NCBI RefSeq assembly: GCF_041242975.1
Contig: NZ_CP162488.1
Coordinates: forward strand, 4,082,001 to 4,146,000
Length of the DNA: 64,000 bases
From: Xanthomonas sp. DAR 35659
Lineage (GTDB): Bacteria; Pseudomonadota; Gammaproteobacteria; Xanthomonadales; Xanthomonadaceae
Direction: 5' to 3'
Position 1 is the stretch's first letter, and every line of letters begins with the position of its first letter. The position numbers and the translations under genes were made by a program. Below the pieces are notes generated by a model. The model was not told the DNA's origin. It ran no database searches and was given only the letters and a program-made list of their open reading frames with translations. Shown one piece after another: positions 27,298-35,976 of the stretch.

Positions 27298-27783
27298 ATG
27301 GCCTACTGGAGAATGCAGCTTCATCCTAATGAGCCGGCACAGGCCGTGTCCTATGTGGCGAAGGCGCTAGGCCTGGGATTCATCGGTCTGGATTTTGCCG
27401 ACCCACCTGGAGACTTGACCGACGTTGACCCGTCCGCAATTGAGAAGACGCAACGCGACTACTGGGACTTCGCGCACAAGATGGCCATAGGCGATGTTGT
27501 CCTGGTTTCGGCCCACCACTATCCGTTTGCACTCGTAGAGGTCACAGGCCACTACAACTACATCCGTTCACCCGAGGAACTGGAAGTTTGGTTTCGCCAC
27601 TTTCGGCGCGTTTCCGTGCTTGGCTACTACGCCGACCTAGTGACCAACCCTAAGAATTGGGAAAAGATCACCATGACGGACACGATCTCCATCCTGAATG
27701 ATCCTAAGTCCAAATCGTTCCAACTAATCAGCTTCTGGCTCGAGCAGCCTACGGCAGCAAAGCAAGGGGTGCCGCGAGGATGA
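27298..27783 (+). CDS. Hypothetical protein with EVE/PUA-like features
   Basis: A 161-residue protein. The stretch MAYWRMQLHP and the later GDVVLVSAHHYPFALVEVTGHY recall EVE/PUA-superfamily domains, which read modified bases in DNA or RNA and often sit in restriction systems. This is pattern-based inference only. The ATG at 27298 has a GAGGGGAAG ribosome site. The stop overlaps the start of the next small frame. It lies just before the convergent dnd operon. Confidence 0.6.
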   Translation: MAYWRMQLHPNEPAQAVSYVAKALGLGFIGLDFADPPGDLTDVDPSAIEKTQRDYWDFAHKMAIGDVVLVSAHHYPFALVEVTGHYNYIRSPEELEVWFRHFRRVSVLGYYADLVTNPKNWEKITMTDTISILNDPKSKSFQLISFWLEQPTAAKQGVPRG

Positions 27784-27962
27784 ACATCCAGGTTGTGGAC
27801 GACCCACCGATGGACCTTTTGGATTCCATCGAGCAAGATATCTCGAGAGACCCCAAATCCTCCATTACGACCATACTCACGAAAGCGTCGGTGTTGTCGA
27901 AATACACCTTTAACTTTGGCCGATTAAGGATGGGCGCCGGGCTACCCCCACGCCCATCCTAA
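27780..27962 (+). CDS. Short frame resembling a truncated AbiTii-type N terminus
   Basis: A 60-residue frame coupled to the previous gene by an ATGA overlap. Residues 12-40 (LLDSIEQDISRDPKSSITTI and onward) look like the N-terminal helix pair of AbiTii-type domains, which in full-length proteins precede further domains. The frame then ends in GLPPRPS, three bases before the end of the dnd operon. It may be the remnant of a longer abortive infection-like gene cut off when the dnd cluster arrived. Confidence 0.4.
   Translation: MNIQVVDDPPMDLLDSIEQDISRDPKSSITTILTKASVLSKYTFNFGRLRMGAGLPPRPS
27928..27959. terminator. Hairpin between convergent genes
   Basis: A perfect 9-bp inverted repeat GGATGGGCG/CGCCCATCC with a 14-base loop at the meeting point of convergent genes. 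There is no T tract, so a terminator role is likely from position but not certain. Confidence 0.4.
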
Positions 27963-27965
27963 CTG

Positions 27966-29495
27966 CTACCTCCATGCCAACACTTTCCTTGCTTTCGCGT
28001 CTCCGCGTTTTCTTACGAAGGCCTCGCCCGTCTTGAGTGACGTTAAAGATGCCCCGGCGCCCAAAATGCGCTTCACAGACGACTCTCGAGCGTTGGTTAC
28101 GAAGCAAGCCACCAGCCCCATCTCATCGAGGAAATCGTCATCCACTCCCTCAAAGTCATCCGGTTTTTGAGAGATGAGCATGACCGCTGCCCCCTTCGAG
28201 CGCCCCTGTCTGATCAGGTTAGAAAGAGCGGGCAGTTTTGCCTCAAGCGCCCGGTGCGCCTCATCAATCACGCACATTATGCGGAGGGAACGATTTCCCT
28301 GGCCGTCGGTTTCGGAGTCCTGCTGAGAGTTGATGAAGCGCTCCAGAGCATCCGTCAGCAGTGCGACAACCGTCACCCTGACAAGCTCTGGTACATTGGC
28401 GGGCAATGAGATGATCCAAGACTTTGAGAAGAAGTCCTCCGGCGACATCTTAGGCTCGAATAGCGGCAGACGGCAGAGGTCCACAAGTGTGGCTATTGCA
28501 CCATCTTCCTTCGCTCCCTCCGACGCATAGATGTTTATCAAACAGTCTCTAACATCGCTCAGAGTGCACGGGCTTCTAGTGCGAACCGCTTGCTCCAATG
28601 CATCGTTCAGCCGTCGACGCTGCAGGTCACCAAACTTCGTCTGCTTAAGGTTGCTAAAGCTGTCACGAAGACGCTGGACAGCGTTGATGATGCCTAGCTC
28701 GCTCCTATCCTTAAGGGCAAACACATCCAAAGGGATGGGAACCACTGGCGGCGAAAGGACCTGCGCATCGAACGCCCGATCCAATGCGTTATTGCGGTCC
28801 GCCATATCTCCCTTGAAATCGAAGGCCAGCAAGGGCACGTTTGTCTGCTCGGCGATAGACCGCAGCACATAAGCCGCCGTGCGCGTCTTGCCGCTGCCTA
28901 CCCCGCCCATGAAGGCACTATGGGGACTGCCGCCCTGCGCATTCAGAGTCCAGATGACTTCTTCATTGGTTGCCACATCACGGCCAATCTCACCAATGCG
29001 CACGGGGACCGGGCCGCGAAATACCTCCGCCACGACCGAAGTGATGTGATTGCGCCGCTTCTCCGTCACTTCCGGCAGAGCGCTCTCAGCTAAGCGACGC
29101 CAGAACTCTGAATTATCGCCATCCGATGCATCAAGCTCCTCGGACAGAATCTTCATGCCCCGAGCCCAGTGACGCTGGACCGCGCTTTGCAAATCCTTGA
29201 TGGTAAGCGCGCTGCCGGCATGCTCGATAAGGAGAGACACCCAGCTGGCCAAGTCAGCACCCGTCCCAAACAGCACGTCTCCCTTGATAACCCGACCCAC
29301 CTCGCCCTCTGCCTTAGAAGGCTGCGCAGGTATAGCCAGTGACCGAGCGATGGCCAGACGTGCAGGGATGTTGTAAGACCCAAATCCGAGCCGGTCCTTA
29401 ACGCGCTGAGAGAGCTCATCCGTATCGGCGGTGGAACGAAACGCCGTTCCAGCGATTACCTCCAAGGTCAGGTAGTCATTTGATTCAGTGCTCAT
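27966..29495 (-). CDS. dndE: DndE-like region joined to a HerA/FtsK-like ATPase
   Basis: A 509-residue protein. The first 60 or so residues resemble DndE (DUF1832): RVKDRLGFGSYNIPARLAIARSLA. DndE is a subunit of the DNA phosphorothioation complex. From about residue 160 on it is a P-loop ATPase with Walker A GGVGSGKT (197-204) and Walker B IMCVIDEAH (406-413), of HerA/FtsK style. Classical DndE is only about 120 residues, so this is a fusion; I believe similar fusions have been noted in surveys. The ATG at 29495 is 1 bp after the dndD stop, with an AGGGAG ribosome site. Confidence 0.75.
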   Translation of the reverse strand: MSTESNDYLTLEVIAGTAFRSTADTDELSQRVKDRLGFGSYNIPARLAIARSLAIPAQPSKAEGEVGRVIKGDVLFGTGADLASWVSLLIEHAGSALTIKDLQSAVQRHWARGMKILSEELDASDGDNSEFWRRLAESALPEVTEKRRNHITSVVAEVFRGPVPVRIGEIGRDVATNEEVIWTLNAQGGSPHSAFMGGVGSGKTRTAAYVLRSIAEQTNVPLLAFDFKGDMADRNNALDRAFDAQVLSPPVVPIPLDVFALKDRSELGIINAVQRLRDSFSNLKQTKFGDLQRRRLNDALEQAVRTRSPCTLSDVRDCLINIYASEGAKEDGAIATLVDLCRLPLFEPKMSPEDFFSKSWIISLPANVPELVRVTVVALLTDALERFINSQQDSETDGQGNRSLRIMCVIDEAHRALEAKLPALSNLIRQGRSKGAAVMLISQKPDDFEGVDDDFLDEMGLVACFVTNARESSVKRILGAGASLTSLKTGEAFVRKRGDAKARKVLAWR

Positions 29496-29496
29496 G

Positions 29497-31575
29497 TCAG
29501 ACTCCCTGCCCGTCAAAATAGCCTTCCTCACACCAGCTGCGAGCCACGCCGCCGTCGACCTTGTTTCGGATGATGTAGAACTTGGCCACCTTGTTTCGAA
29601 TTGTTGCCAAATACTGCCCCACTACTTCGGTGTCCGTAGAAATCAAGATGACTTGACCTTTGCGACTCGTGATGTGCTTCAGCACATTCAAACGGTGGTT
29701 CTCGTCCAGCCGCCCCAGAGGAGTATCGATAACCAACGGAAACGTGCGCTCTGAGACTTCTGCGATCGCGGAAAACAATGCCTGTGTGAAAATTTGCTTC
29801 TCGCCTGCCGATAAATCGTATTGGCGCAAATCACGGCCATCTGGCGACTCAAGCTCCACCGCGCCATCTTCGTTGATGGTGACATTCCGCAGATAGTCGG
29901 TTCGATGAGCCATGGCGCGGATGCCTCGGGTCATGGCTTCGGCAACAGCGTCCGACTGCAAAGGCCAAGCCTCGTCCACGAGGTTCCCCAGCATTTCTGC
30001 TACTTGCTCGGCACGCGCCGCCAACTGAGCAGGTCGCTCTGACTGATCCAAGTGACCGGTCAGACGCCCTAGCTCACGCCGCTTTTGTTCTAGGTCGGCC
30101 CCCCGTGACTTCACTATGTTGGTGAGTGAGCCACGCTCTTCGCGCATCAGACCAACTTTGGTGTTCACTTCGTTCAACTGGTCACGCTTCTCTTCGACCT
30201 GAGGAGAGGCGCCGTCAGTGGAACGAATAACGGCCGCGACCTCACGAAGCTTCGCCGAGCTGCTTTCCATTGTCTCCAACAGTTCAACGATGCTGGAGGA
30301 CGACACCTCCTTGGCATCCCTAAGACGGTCAAGCACCCTCTGAAGCATTGGGCCTCGCGCATGCGCATGCCTGAAAGAATCCGCAACGTCGCCCGGCGGT
30401 GGAAACCACAGGCGTTCGAGGGCCTTTTCAACAGCGGCGCGAACGCTATCCACCTGCCGCTCCAGAAGTTCTGGCTCGACAGTAGGCAGTTGCTCATTCA
30501 AGAACTCCAAAACACTTGCAGTTCTACTGTCTCTTTGGGAGAGAGCGGCTTCCCACTGGTCCAGCCGCGCTTCTTGATCCAAACGGGCTTCAACCCGAGA
30601 AAGCAGTAACCCACCGGCAAGTGCAAGCGGGAGATCAGCCTGCGCGGCGGCGGTGAGTTTGTCCTGCGCGGAGTTATAACGCTTCTCGTAGTCGGCCTGC
30701 TCGCGCGTGAGGTCTTCCAGCTGCTTACGGGTGCCCGCGCCATAGCCGAGCTCCCTTGTCAGAGCATCCCGAAGGGCCTCACTGTCCCTGATATCACTCT
30801 CGATTTTTTGAAGGCGCTCGTCGAAGCCGGCAAGCTCTTCTTCCATAGCATTGACAGCAGCATCTAGTTCGGCGATCGCTTCATTGCTAACCCCTTTAGG
30901 AACCTGGCTACGCTTCGTGTTGGCGTAAGCGCGGAGATCCTTCTGCAACTGTTTTAGCCAATTCAGCCCCAACAGTCCTTCTATGCCATCGCGGACTTGG
31001 GAACCCATGTCTCTTTCCGCGTATACGGCAGCAGATTCTCCATCGAAGAGGAAGAAGCCGGCCAAGGACGTGGGAATAAAGGTCTTAGATATCCAATCCC
31101 GATACCATCCATCCACATCGTGCTCGGTGCGACCAGGCCCGACCACGCGGCGGCCTATACCTTGAAAGATCCTGAGTTGCTCAGCAGACTCGCCCGATTT
31201 GAGCTTGCCGTGGTCATTAAAATACCAAGTCCGGTCAATCCAGATTGGCTCACCAACATCGTCAATGAACTTCAGCTCGATATGGCAGGAGTTGCGGCCC
31301 TTAGCAAGAGCGTTCCCGAAGAGCGCGCGCTCCATGAACTCTTTGAAAGACTGAGCTCGCCCTTGGTCATCGCTGGCAGTGCCTGCACGGAGAACCAGAC
31401 GTAAACCGTCGCGACCGAAGAGGCCCAATGCGAGAGCTTCGAAAAGGGATGTTTTGCCAAACCCATTGCGGCCACCGATGACCACAACATTTTTAGTCTT
31501 TCCGGGCGCAGGAAACTCGAACGTTGCAGATTCGAATGCCTTCCAGTCACGGAGGCTAATCGACTCAAGATGCAT
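29497..31575 (-). CDS. dndD: DndD-type SMC-like ATPase of DNA phosphorothioation
   Basis: A 692-residue protein. Walker A is GGRNGFGKT (residues 34-42), a long coiled-coil lies in the middle, and the ABC signature DLSAGEKQ (about 587-594) and Walker B PLVIDTP (about 613-619) lie near the end. This is the layout of DndD, the SMC-like ATPase thought to provide energy or structural change to DndC and DndE. The ATG at 31575 follows GAGGA; an ATG at 31593 is possible. It overlaps the small gene upstream and abuts dndE. Confidence 0.88.
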   Translation of the reverse strand: MHLESISLRDWKAFESATFEFPAPGKTKNVVVIGGRNGFGKTSLFEALALGLFGRDGLRLVLRAGTASDDQGRAQSFKEFMERALFGNALAKGRNSCHIELKFIDDVGEPIWIDRTWYFNDHGKLKSGESAEQLRIFQGIGRRVVGPGRTEHDVDGWYRDWISKTFIPTSLAGFFLFDGESAAVYAERDMGSQVRDGIEGLLGLNWLKQLQKDLRAYANTKRSQVPKGVSNEAIAELDAAVNAMEEELAGFDERLQKIESDIRDSEALRDALTRELGYGAGTRKQLEDLTREQADYEKRYNSAQDKLTAAAQADLPLALAGGLLLSRVEARLDQEARLDQWEAALSQRDSRTASVLEFLNEQLPTVEPELLERQVDSVRAAVEKALERLWFPPPGDVADSFRHAHARGPMLQRVLDRLRDAKEVSSSSIVELLETMESSSAKLREVAAVIRSTDGASPQVEEKRDQLNEVNTKVGLMREERGSLTNIVKSRGADLEQKRRELGRLTGHLDQSERPAQLAARAEQVAEMLGNLVDEAWPLQSDAVAEAMTRGIRAMAHRTDYLRNVTINEDGAVELESPDGRDLRQYDLSAGEKQIFTQALFSAIAEVSERTFPLVIDTPLGRLDENHRLNVLKHITSRKGQVILISTDTEVVGQYLATIRNKVAKFYIIRNKVDGGVARSWCEEGYFDGQGV

Positions 31576-31780
31576 CGTCGGATTCCTCTTCATACGTCGC
31601 GCCTAACACTTCGTCAAAAGCTTCATGAAGCCCATGTCGGCGCTGCATCGTGCTCTTGTCGACTACTTCTTCAACCAACCGGCGCAGGTCCTCCACCGGA
31701 AGGCGAATTTGGCGGCAGTGCTTACGAATAAGTTTCTTCCCTGCTTCTTGCGCGAACAGCGTTACGACATCACGTGGCAT
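31565..31780 (-). CDS. Small protein between dndC and dndD
   Basis: A 71-residue, helical, charged protein starting MPRDVVTLFAQEAGKKLIRKH. It begins 20 bp after dndC and its stop overlaps the start of dndD, so it is clearly part of the operon. The classical dndBCDE order has no gene here. I do not recognise a family. It could be a structural adapter of the DndC-DndD complex. Confidence 0.7.
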   Translation of the reverse strand: MPRDVVTLFAQEAGKKLIRKHCRQIRLPVEDLRRLVEEVVDKSTMQRRHGLHEAFDEVLGATYEEESDDAS

Positions 31781-31800
31781 CTTTGCTTTTCCTTGTGCGC

Positions 31801-32958
31801 TTACTTCGCACCTGCGATCGCTCTTGCGTCATCCACAGAGCGAGTCGCAAACACGCTGGCGTCTTCAGCCCAAATCTCGCGAATTCGGACAATCTCGGCT
31901 TCTTCAATGAGTTTATTTTTCATCTCTTTTTGCAGGGCTAGAACCCTGTCCAAGACTTCCTGCCGCGTCTCCAGGGTGAATGGGCCTGGGATGAAAACCC
32001 CATCGTTAGTGACCGTCAGCTTGCCATTTCTCCTCCGCGCCAAGCGACGCTCTGGATCGTTACGAATGGAGGCAAGCCAATCCCGAAAGTCAATCAATGG
32101 TGTGAATTCCCCATAGCCAGCCTCCACAAACCCCATCAGGCTCTTGTCTTTCTCCACCACCGTGCAGGTCCAGCACCCGAACCGTGAGTTGGAGGTTCCA
32201 CAGCCGGGGGCGTCATCCTGAGACAAAACAGTAGGGCACTCGGCGGCGCCAGCATCCATGTAAAGCTGAATCAGCGCGCCATGGGTGCCTCCCCATGGCG
32301 GCGGAGTGAACGCCAGGTATTCCCATACCTCGTCTGTCGACAGTTCAACAATCGGCCGAAAAACCATGCAGTTGACCAGGTCGTTATGGCGATTCAGCCG
32401 CTCTCCATTGTCGTAGCGGGCAACAGACGCAGCACGGGTGGCGCTCTCCGAGCGACGCACGCCCAGCAGAAGAATCACTTGACCGGCCATATCCGCCTGT
32501 TTGCGAATGTATCGACTGGTCGGCTGGATCTTCATGCGGTCGGTGCACCAGCGGAACGAGCGATTGGGCGGCGGGTAGCCTCGCCCAATGAGGTTCACCC
32601 AGAACGTCGCGTCGTCTTCTGGCCGGGTGGTGACCACTTGAATCGGCAGCCGCCACGCATTGGCGGCATGGTCGATTTCGGACTGCACTGAGGCGATATG
32701 GGTGATGACCAGCGGGCTCTCGACCAGCGTGTCATTGGAAACGATGTGGACTTCTCGGGTTCGCTCATGAGGCGCAAGGGACATCAGCACCTCGAACACA
32801 AGGTGGGTTACAAGCGTGCTGTCCTTGCCGCCTGAAAAACCAATGATCCAAGGATGTTGATGGTCAGCCAGGTATTCCTCTCGGATGTCCTGACGGATGT
32901 GCTGGATCTTCTGCTCAAGGGCAGGGTCCATCTGGGGACGTGGTCGTGCAGTACTCAT
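31801..32958 (-). CDS. dndC: DndC-type sulfurtransferase (PAPS reductase-like)
   Basis: A 385-residue protein. The PP-loop SGGKDST is at residues 42-48, and four cysteines (Cys138, Cys253, Cys262, Cys265) fit a 4Fe-4S cluster. This is the pattern of DndC, which puts sulfur into the DNA backbone using ATP. It is shorter than classical DndC by more than 100 residues. The sulfur donor, normally a cysteine desulfurase (DndA or IscS), is not in the window. It is the first dnd gene after the XRE regulator, all on one strand. Confidence 0.88.
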   Translation of the reverse strand: MSTARPRPQMDPALEQKIQHIRQDIREEYLADHQHPWIIGFSGGKDSTLVTHLVFEVLMSLAPHERTREVHIVSNDTLVESPLVITHIASVQSEIDHAANAWRLPIQVVTTRPEDDATFWVNLIGRGYPPPNRSFRWCTDRMKIQPTSRYIRKQADMAGQVILLLGVRRSESATRAASVARYDNGERLNRHNDLVNCMVFRPIVELSTDEVWEYLAFTPPPWGGTHGALIQLYMDAGAAECPTVLSQDDAPGCGTSNSRFGCWTCTVVEKDKSLMGFVEAGYGEFTPLIDFRDWLASIRNDPERRLARRRNGKLTVTNDGVFIPGPFTLETRQEVLDRVLALQKEMKNKLIEEAEIVRIREIWAEDASVFATRSVDDARAIAGAK

Positions 32959-33032
32959 TGTGGAATTGTCGCATAGACCCAGGAGCGGCGACCCGCCGTG
33001 GGTGGGATGGAGAAGCTCGAAACCCTTGCGGG

Positions 33033-33407
33033 CTATAGATCTTGAGCGATCTTTTTAGCCAAGGCGGCCCGCTGATCAGCGGGTAACCGTGAGAGGGCCA
33101 GCACCACGTCCGCCGTCGCCTCGTCTTCTGCGACAAGGTAGGCCATTGGCACCCCTAACACCTCGGCCAGCCGGCCCAGCCCATCCAAGTCGATCCCGCT
33201 GACCTCAGTCTCGTAACGGTTGACCCGGCTGCTCGCCAACTTCTTATCAAGCCCCATCAGCACCCCCAACGCTCGCTGGCTGGCGATGCCGCGCAGTTCC
33301 CTGGCCTGCTTGAGGCGGGCAGCGAACAAAGAGCGTGGGGAAGCCTTCGGCACGTGAATGAAAGTTGAAAACGGGGTCGAACAGCATGACTTGCTCCTCC
33401 TCTGCAT
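33033..33407 (-). CDS. XRE-family transcription regulator upstream of the dnd operon
   Basis: A 124-residue protein with an XRE helix-turn-helix (RLKQARELRGIASQRALGVLMGL, then SRVNRYE) and a short acidic C terminus. It lies 74 bp before dndC on the same strand, so it could control the phosphorothioation operon in place of DndB. The start is uncertain: ATG 33407 gives the version listed, and a GTG at 33353 would give a shorter, more typical protein. A strong AGGAGG site nearby (33398-33404) points to neither exactly. Confidence 0.75.
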   Translation of the reverse strand: MQRRSKSCCSTPFSTFIHVPKASPRSLFAARLKQARELRGIASQRALGVLMGLDKKLASSRVNRYETEVSGIDLDGLGRLAEVLGVPMAYLVAEDEATADVVLALSRLPADQRAALAKKIAQDL

Positions 33408-33458
33408 GGCAGACTCTTCATGAAATGTAGCACCCTCCAACCACAGACAGGGGATTTC

Positions 33459-34223
33459 ATGAAGACCGCACGGATCGCAGGCGCCGCCCTGCTCGCAACA
33501 TCGCTGGCCATCACTGCCCACGCCCAGGACGGCTCCGACCCCAAGCCCGGCTTTTTCCGCCAACTCGGCGGCAGCCTGAAGGACGCGGGCAAGCAGATGG
33601 TCGGCCTCCAGCCGAACGCAGGCGGCAAGTCCACCGCCCATGTTGGCGGTAGCGGCAGCGGTGCCATCTACACGCCCCTCAGCGGCGCCGGGAAGCTCGC
33701 CGGCCTCTTCAAGGGCGACAACCACCAAGCATCAGAGCTCGGGAAGCTGGAGTGGCCGCGGGTCGCGCTCACTTTCACCGAGTGGGGCCAGAAGCTGCCT
33801 TGCTGGACGGTGGAAGCACGCATTTGGACCAGCGCCTCTGCCTCGACCACCGAGACCTTCCGGGCTTGCGCAGATGCCCCGCTGACCGACACCGATGACC
33901 TGGGCGAGACGGCTGAGCTCAACAACGCGGCGCTATGGAAAGGGAGGGACACCCTGACCGGCATCAGGGTCTTGCCGAGCAAGCCCAACACCGGCGCGCA
34001 GCGGTCCACCGGCCCCAATCCGCCTGCCCAGCCCTTCGTCGTCAACGTGAGCCGGCCGGGCGTCGCCGACCGGGCCGTCGACGTCGCCCTGCGCGTGGCC
34101 TGGGTCTCAGGGTTCATCCAGACCGCCGATCTGCATCCGGGGGCCAGCGGCCTGCTGACGCCCTTCAAAGACGCCCGGCTCTGGATTGCTGGCTTCAAAC
34201 CGGACGGCAACCGCGACAAGTAG
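33459..34223 (+). CDS. Exported hypothetical protein
   Basis: A 254-residue protein with a clear signal peptide (residues 1-22, ending AHAQ). The mature part is rich in Gly, Ser and Thr, with two cysteines that may pair. No family is recognised. The ATG at 33459 is preceded by GGGGA. The gene is divergent from the XRE gene and starts a group of three envelope-type genes (this one, a lipoprotein, a membrane protein). Confidence 0.75.
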   Translation: MKTARIAGAALLATSLAITAHAQDGSDPKPGFFRQLGGSLKDAGKQMVGLQPNAGGKSTAHVGGSGSGAIYTPLSGAGKLAGLFKGDNHQASELGKLEWPRVALTFTEWGQKLPCWTVEARIWTSASASTTETFRACADAPLTDTDDLGETAELNNAALWKGRDTLTGIRVLPSKPNTGAQRSTGPNPPAQPFVVNVSRPGVADRAVDVALRVAWVSGFIQTADLHPGASGLLTPFKDARLWIAGFKPDGNRDK

Positions 34224-34271
34224 CAGTTCCCCACCCTCGCCCGCTTTCCCACCCCTCAGCAAAGGAACGAC

Positions 34272-34586
34272 ATGAAAAACGCATGGATTGGCCTGGTCGC
34301 GTTGACCATGGCCCTGGGCCTCACCGCCTGCAGCGGCAAACCCTCCTCTGACAACGCCAAGGAAGCCTTTGTCCAACTGCTGAAAGACAGCGGCGCCGGC
34401 CAAGTCACCGACGTCCAAAACTTCGAACTGACCGGATGCGTGGAAGCGGAAGGCGCCGAGGGCTACCGCTGCGACACGCGCGGCCAAGCCGTGCTCAACA
34501 TTGAGGGACGGCAGGTGCCTATTCCTGTCAGCAAGAACCTTCGCTATGTGCGGGAATCCGGAACCTGGAGGGCCTACGCCAAATGA
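34272..34586 (+). CDS. Small lipoprotein
   Basis: A 104-residue protein with a lipoprotein signal and lipobox LTAC (cysteine at residue 20). The mature part has two further cysteines. No known family. The stop overlaps the start of the next gene (ATGA), so the two are translated together. Confidence 0.8.
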   Translation: MKNAWIGLVALTMALGLTACSGKPSSDNAKEAFVQLLKDSGAGQVTDVQNFELTGCVEAEGAEGYRCDTRGQAVLNIEGRQVPIPVSKNLRYVRESGTWRAYAK

Positions 34587-34963
34587 CGACCCATCCTGAT
34601 CAGATCGCCCATGCGTCGATGGGCGTGGCCAACCCGCTCCCCGGCGTCGGTGCGCCGCACGCCGCTCCCAAGAAGGTGATGACGCCCCACAACCGGTTTT
34701 TCTGGTGGTTCTCGCTGACCCTGCTCTTCCTGGGTCCGTTCGGCTTCCTTGTCGGACCGCTCATGGCCCGGCGCGGTCTGCGTAAAGCAGAGCGGCTCTA
34801 CCCGGGCGCCGCCTACACGGCTCGGCAGCGCGACCAGGGCTTCAGCTGGGCCCAGTGGTGGGTGATGACCCCGCTGGCTCTGACGATGGGCATGGCGGCC
34901 ATGGCCTTCCTGAAGTGGTTGCCGATCGCTCTGTTCGTGATGTGGGAACAGTTGGCCCACTAA
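34583..34963 (+). CDS. Small membrane protein
   Basis: A 126-residue protein with two hydrophobic segments (about residues 39-60 and 94-115) separated by a basic loop. It starts inside the lipoprotein gene's stop and ends just before a strong terminator. A degraded copy of its last 10 or so codons plus the terminator occurs about 1 kb downstream (35977-36075). Confidence 0.75.
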   Translation: MTTHPDQIAHASMGVANPLPGVGAPHAAPKKVMTPHNRFFWWFSLTLLFLGPFGFLVGPLMARRGLRKAERLYPGAAYTARQRDQGFSWAQWWVMTPLALTMGMAAMAFLKWLPIALFVMWEQLAH

Positions 34964-34984
34964 TTCCGATAGAGAATCAGCATC

Positions 34985-35014
34985 AAAAAAGCCCGGCATA
35001 GCCGGGCTTTTTCT
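34985..35014. terminator. Strong terminator
   Basis: A 7-bp GC stem (GCCCGGC/GCCGGGC) with flanking A and T tracts gives a longer A-T extended hairpin that can work both ways, between two convergent genes. Confidence 0.9.
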
Positions 35015-35027
35015 GAAACTCCTAGCG

Positions 35028-35699
35028 TCATTTAATGCTCTTGAAAGAGTCCTCCTCAGGCAACTTGATATTTGCTAGATACGCCTCCCTTTCACTTACC
35101 TGACCGGACGTAAGGATGCGCTGCTCGGGGAGAACCCCAAGTTGAGCACACCGTATAGTCGCTTTAATTCCACTTTCTAAGGCTTGAGCTATTTCCTTCC
35201 CTATGACAGACAAAGGAACATCATCCCGGTAGCGATATATACCACCATGCCACCGCCCCTCAATCATGGAGAAGCTCAACACATTGCGTTTTCTCTGACT
35301 ACTTTCAATAAGACTGCCTGCACTGGCGGCCCGATGAAAATAGTAAGAATCAATACGGTAAGGCTCGCTGCGACCATCCATAAACTCAGGCAAAGCAAAG
35401 ATAATTCCACCCAAATCAGCCATAGTCAATCCAGCTGGCGGATTCACTTTAACCATTACTGCGCCGACACTCTCAGGATAAGGGTCGCCTGGTTTGAATT
35501 GCCTCCAGTTAAAAAGAACCTCAACTTCCAATGGCTCCTTTTCTTCCAACTCTAAAAACTGTCCAATCAATGCCTTTACATAAGTTCTAATATTTTCGCT
35601 GACCTTTAATCCAGCGCCCTCAATTAGCCCTGTGTATGCCTTCATGAGATCCGGTGGCAACCGGACGCTCAAAGCTCGTTTTGCCGCCTCACTGTCCAT
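35028..35699 (-). CDS. Hypothetical protein with ribbon-helix-helix-like N terminus
   Basis: A 223-residue protein. The start (AKRALSVRLPPDLMKAYTGL) resembles a ribbon-helix-helix DNA-binding strand and helix, as in many antitoxins and regulators. The rest is an alpha/beta region that I do not recognise. Its base composition is poorer in GC than its neighbours. Its upstream region contains an inverted CACATCG-rich stretch, but I can name no operator with confidence. Confidence 0.65.
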   Translation of the reverse strand: MDSEAAKRALSVRLPPDLMKAYTGLIEGAGLKVSENIRTYVKALIGQFLELEEKEPLEVEVLFNWRQFKPGDPYPESVGAVMVKVNPPAGLTMADLGGIIFALPEFMDGRSEPYRIDSYYFHRAASAGSLIESSQRKRNVLSFSMIEGRWHGGIYRYRDDVPLSVIGKEIAQALESGIKATIRCAQLGVLPEQRILTSGQVSEREAYLANIKLPEEDSFKSIK

Positions 35700-35976
35700 C
35701 TTCGTGTCCTGCTTAGTGCGCTATGCACACGGTGAATCTAAGCCACATCGTCACACATGTCAACTTGTCATACAAAAATTTTGTGTGACAATTTCCATGC
35801 GGCGCGGAGCCTCTCTTCGCTGGACAGAAGAGCCTCGTTAGGGCGGTTGAAAAGCTGGCTGGAGACTGCTGATGGCGCGTGCGAAAGGAGCACCTCCGGG
35901 GGCCTGACCGGCCGCTGCTATGGGGCATGAGCAACTAGCCCTGACGGAACCTTCTTGGACCTTCGCACCAGAGTTG

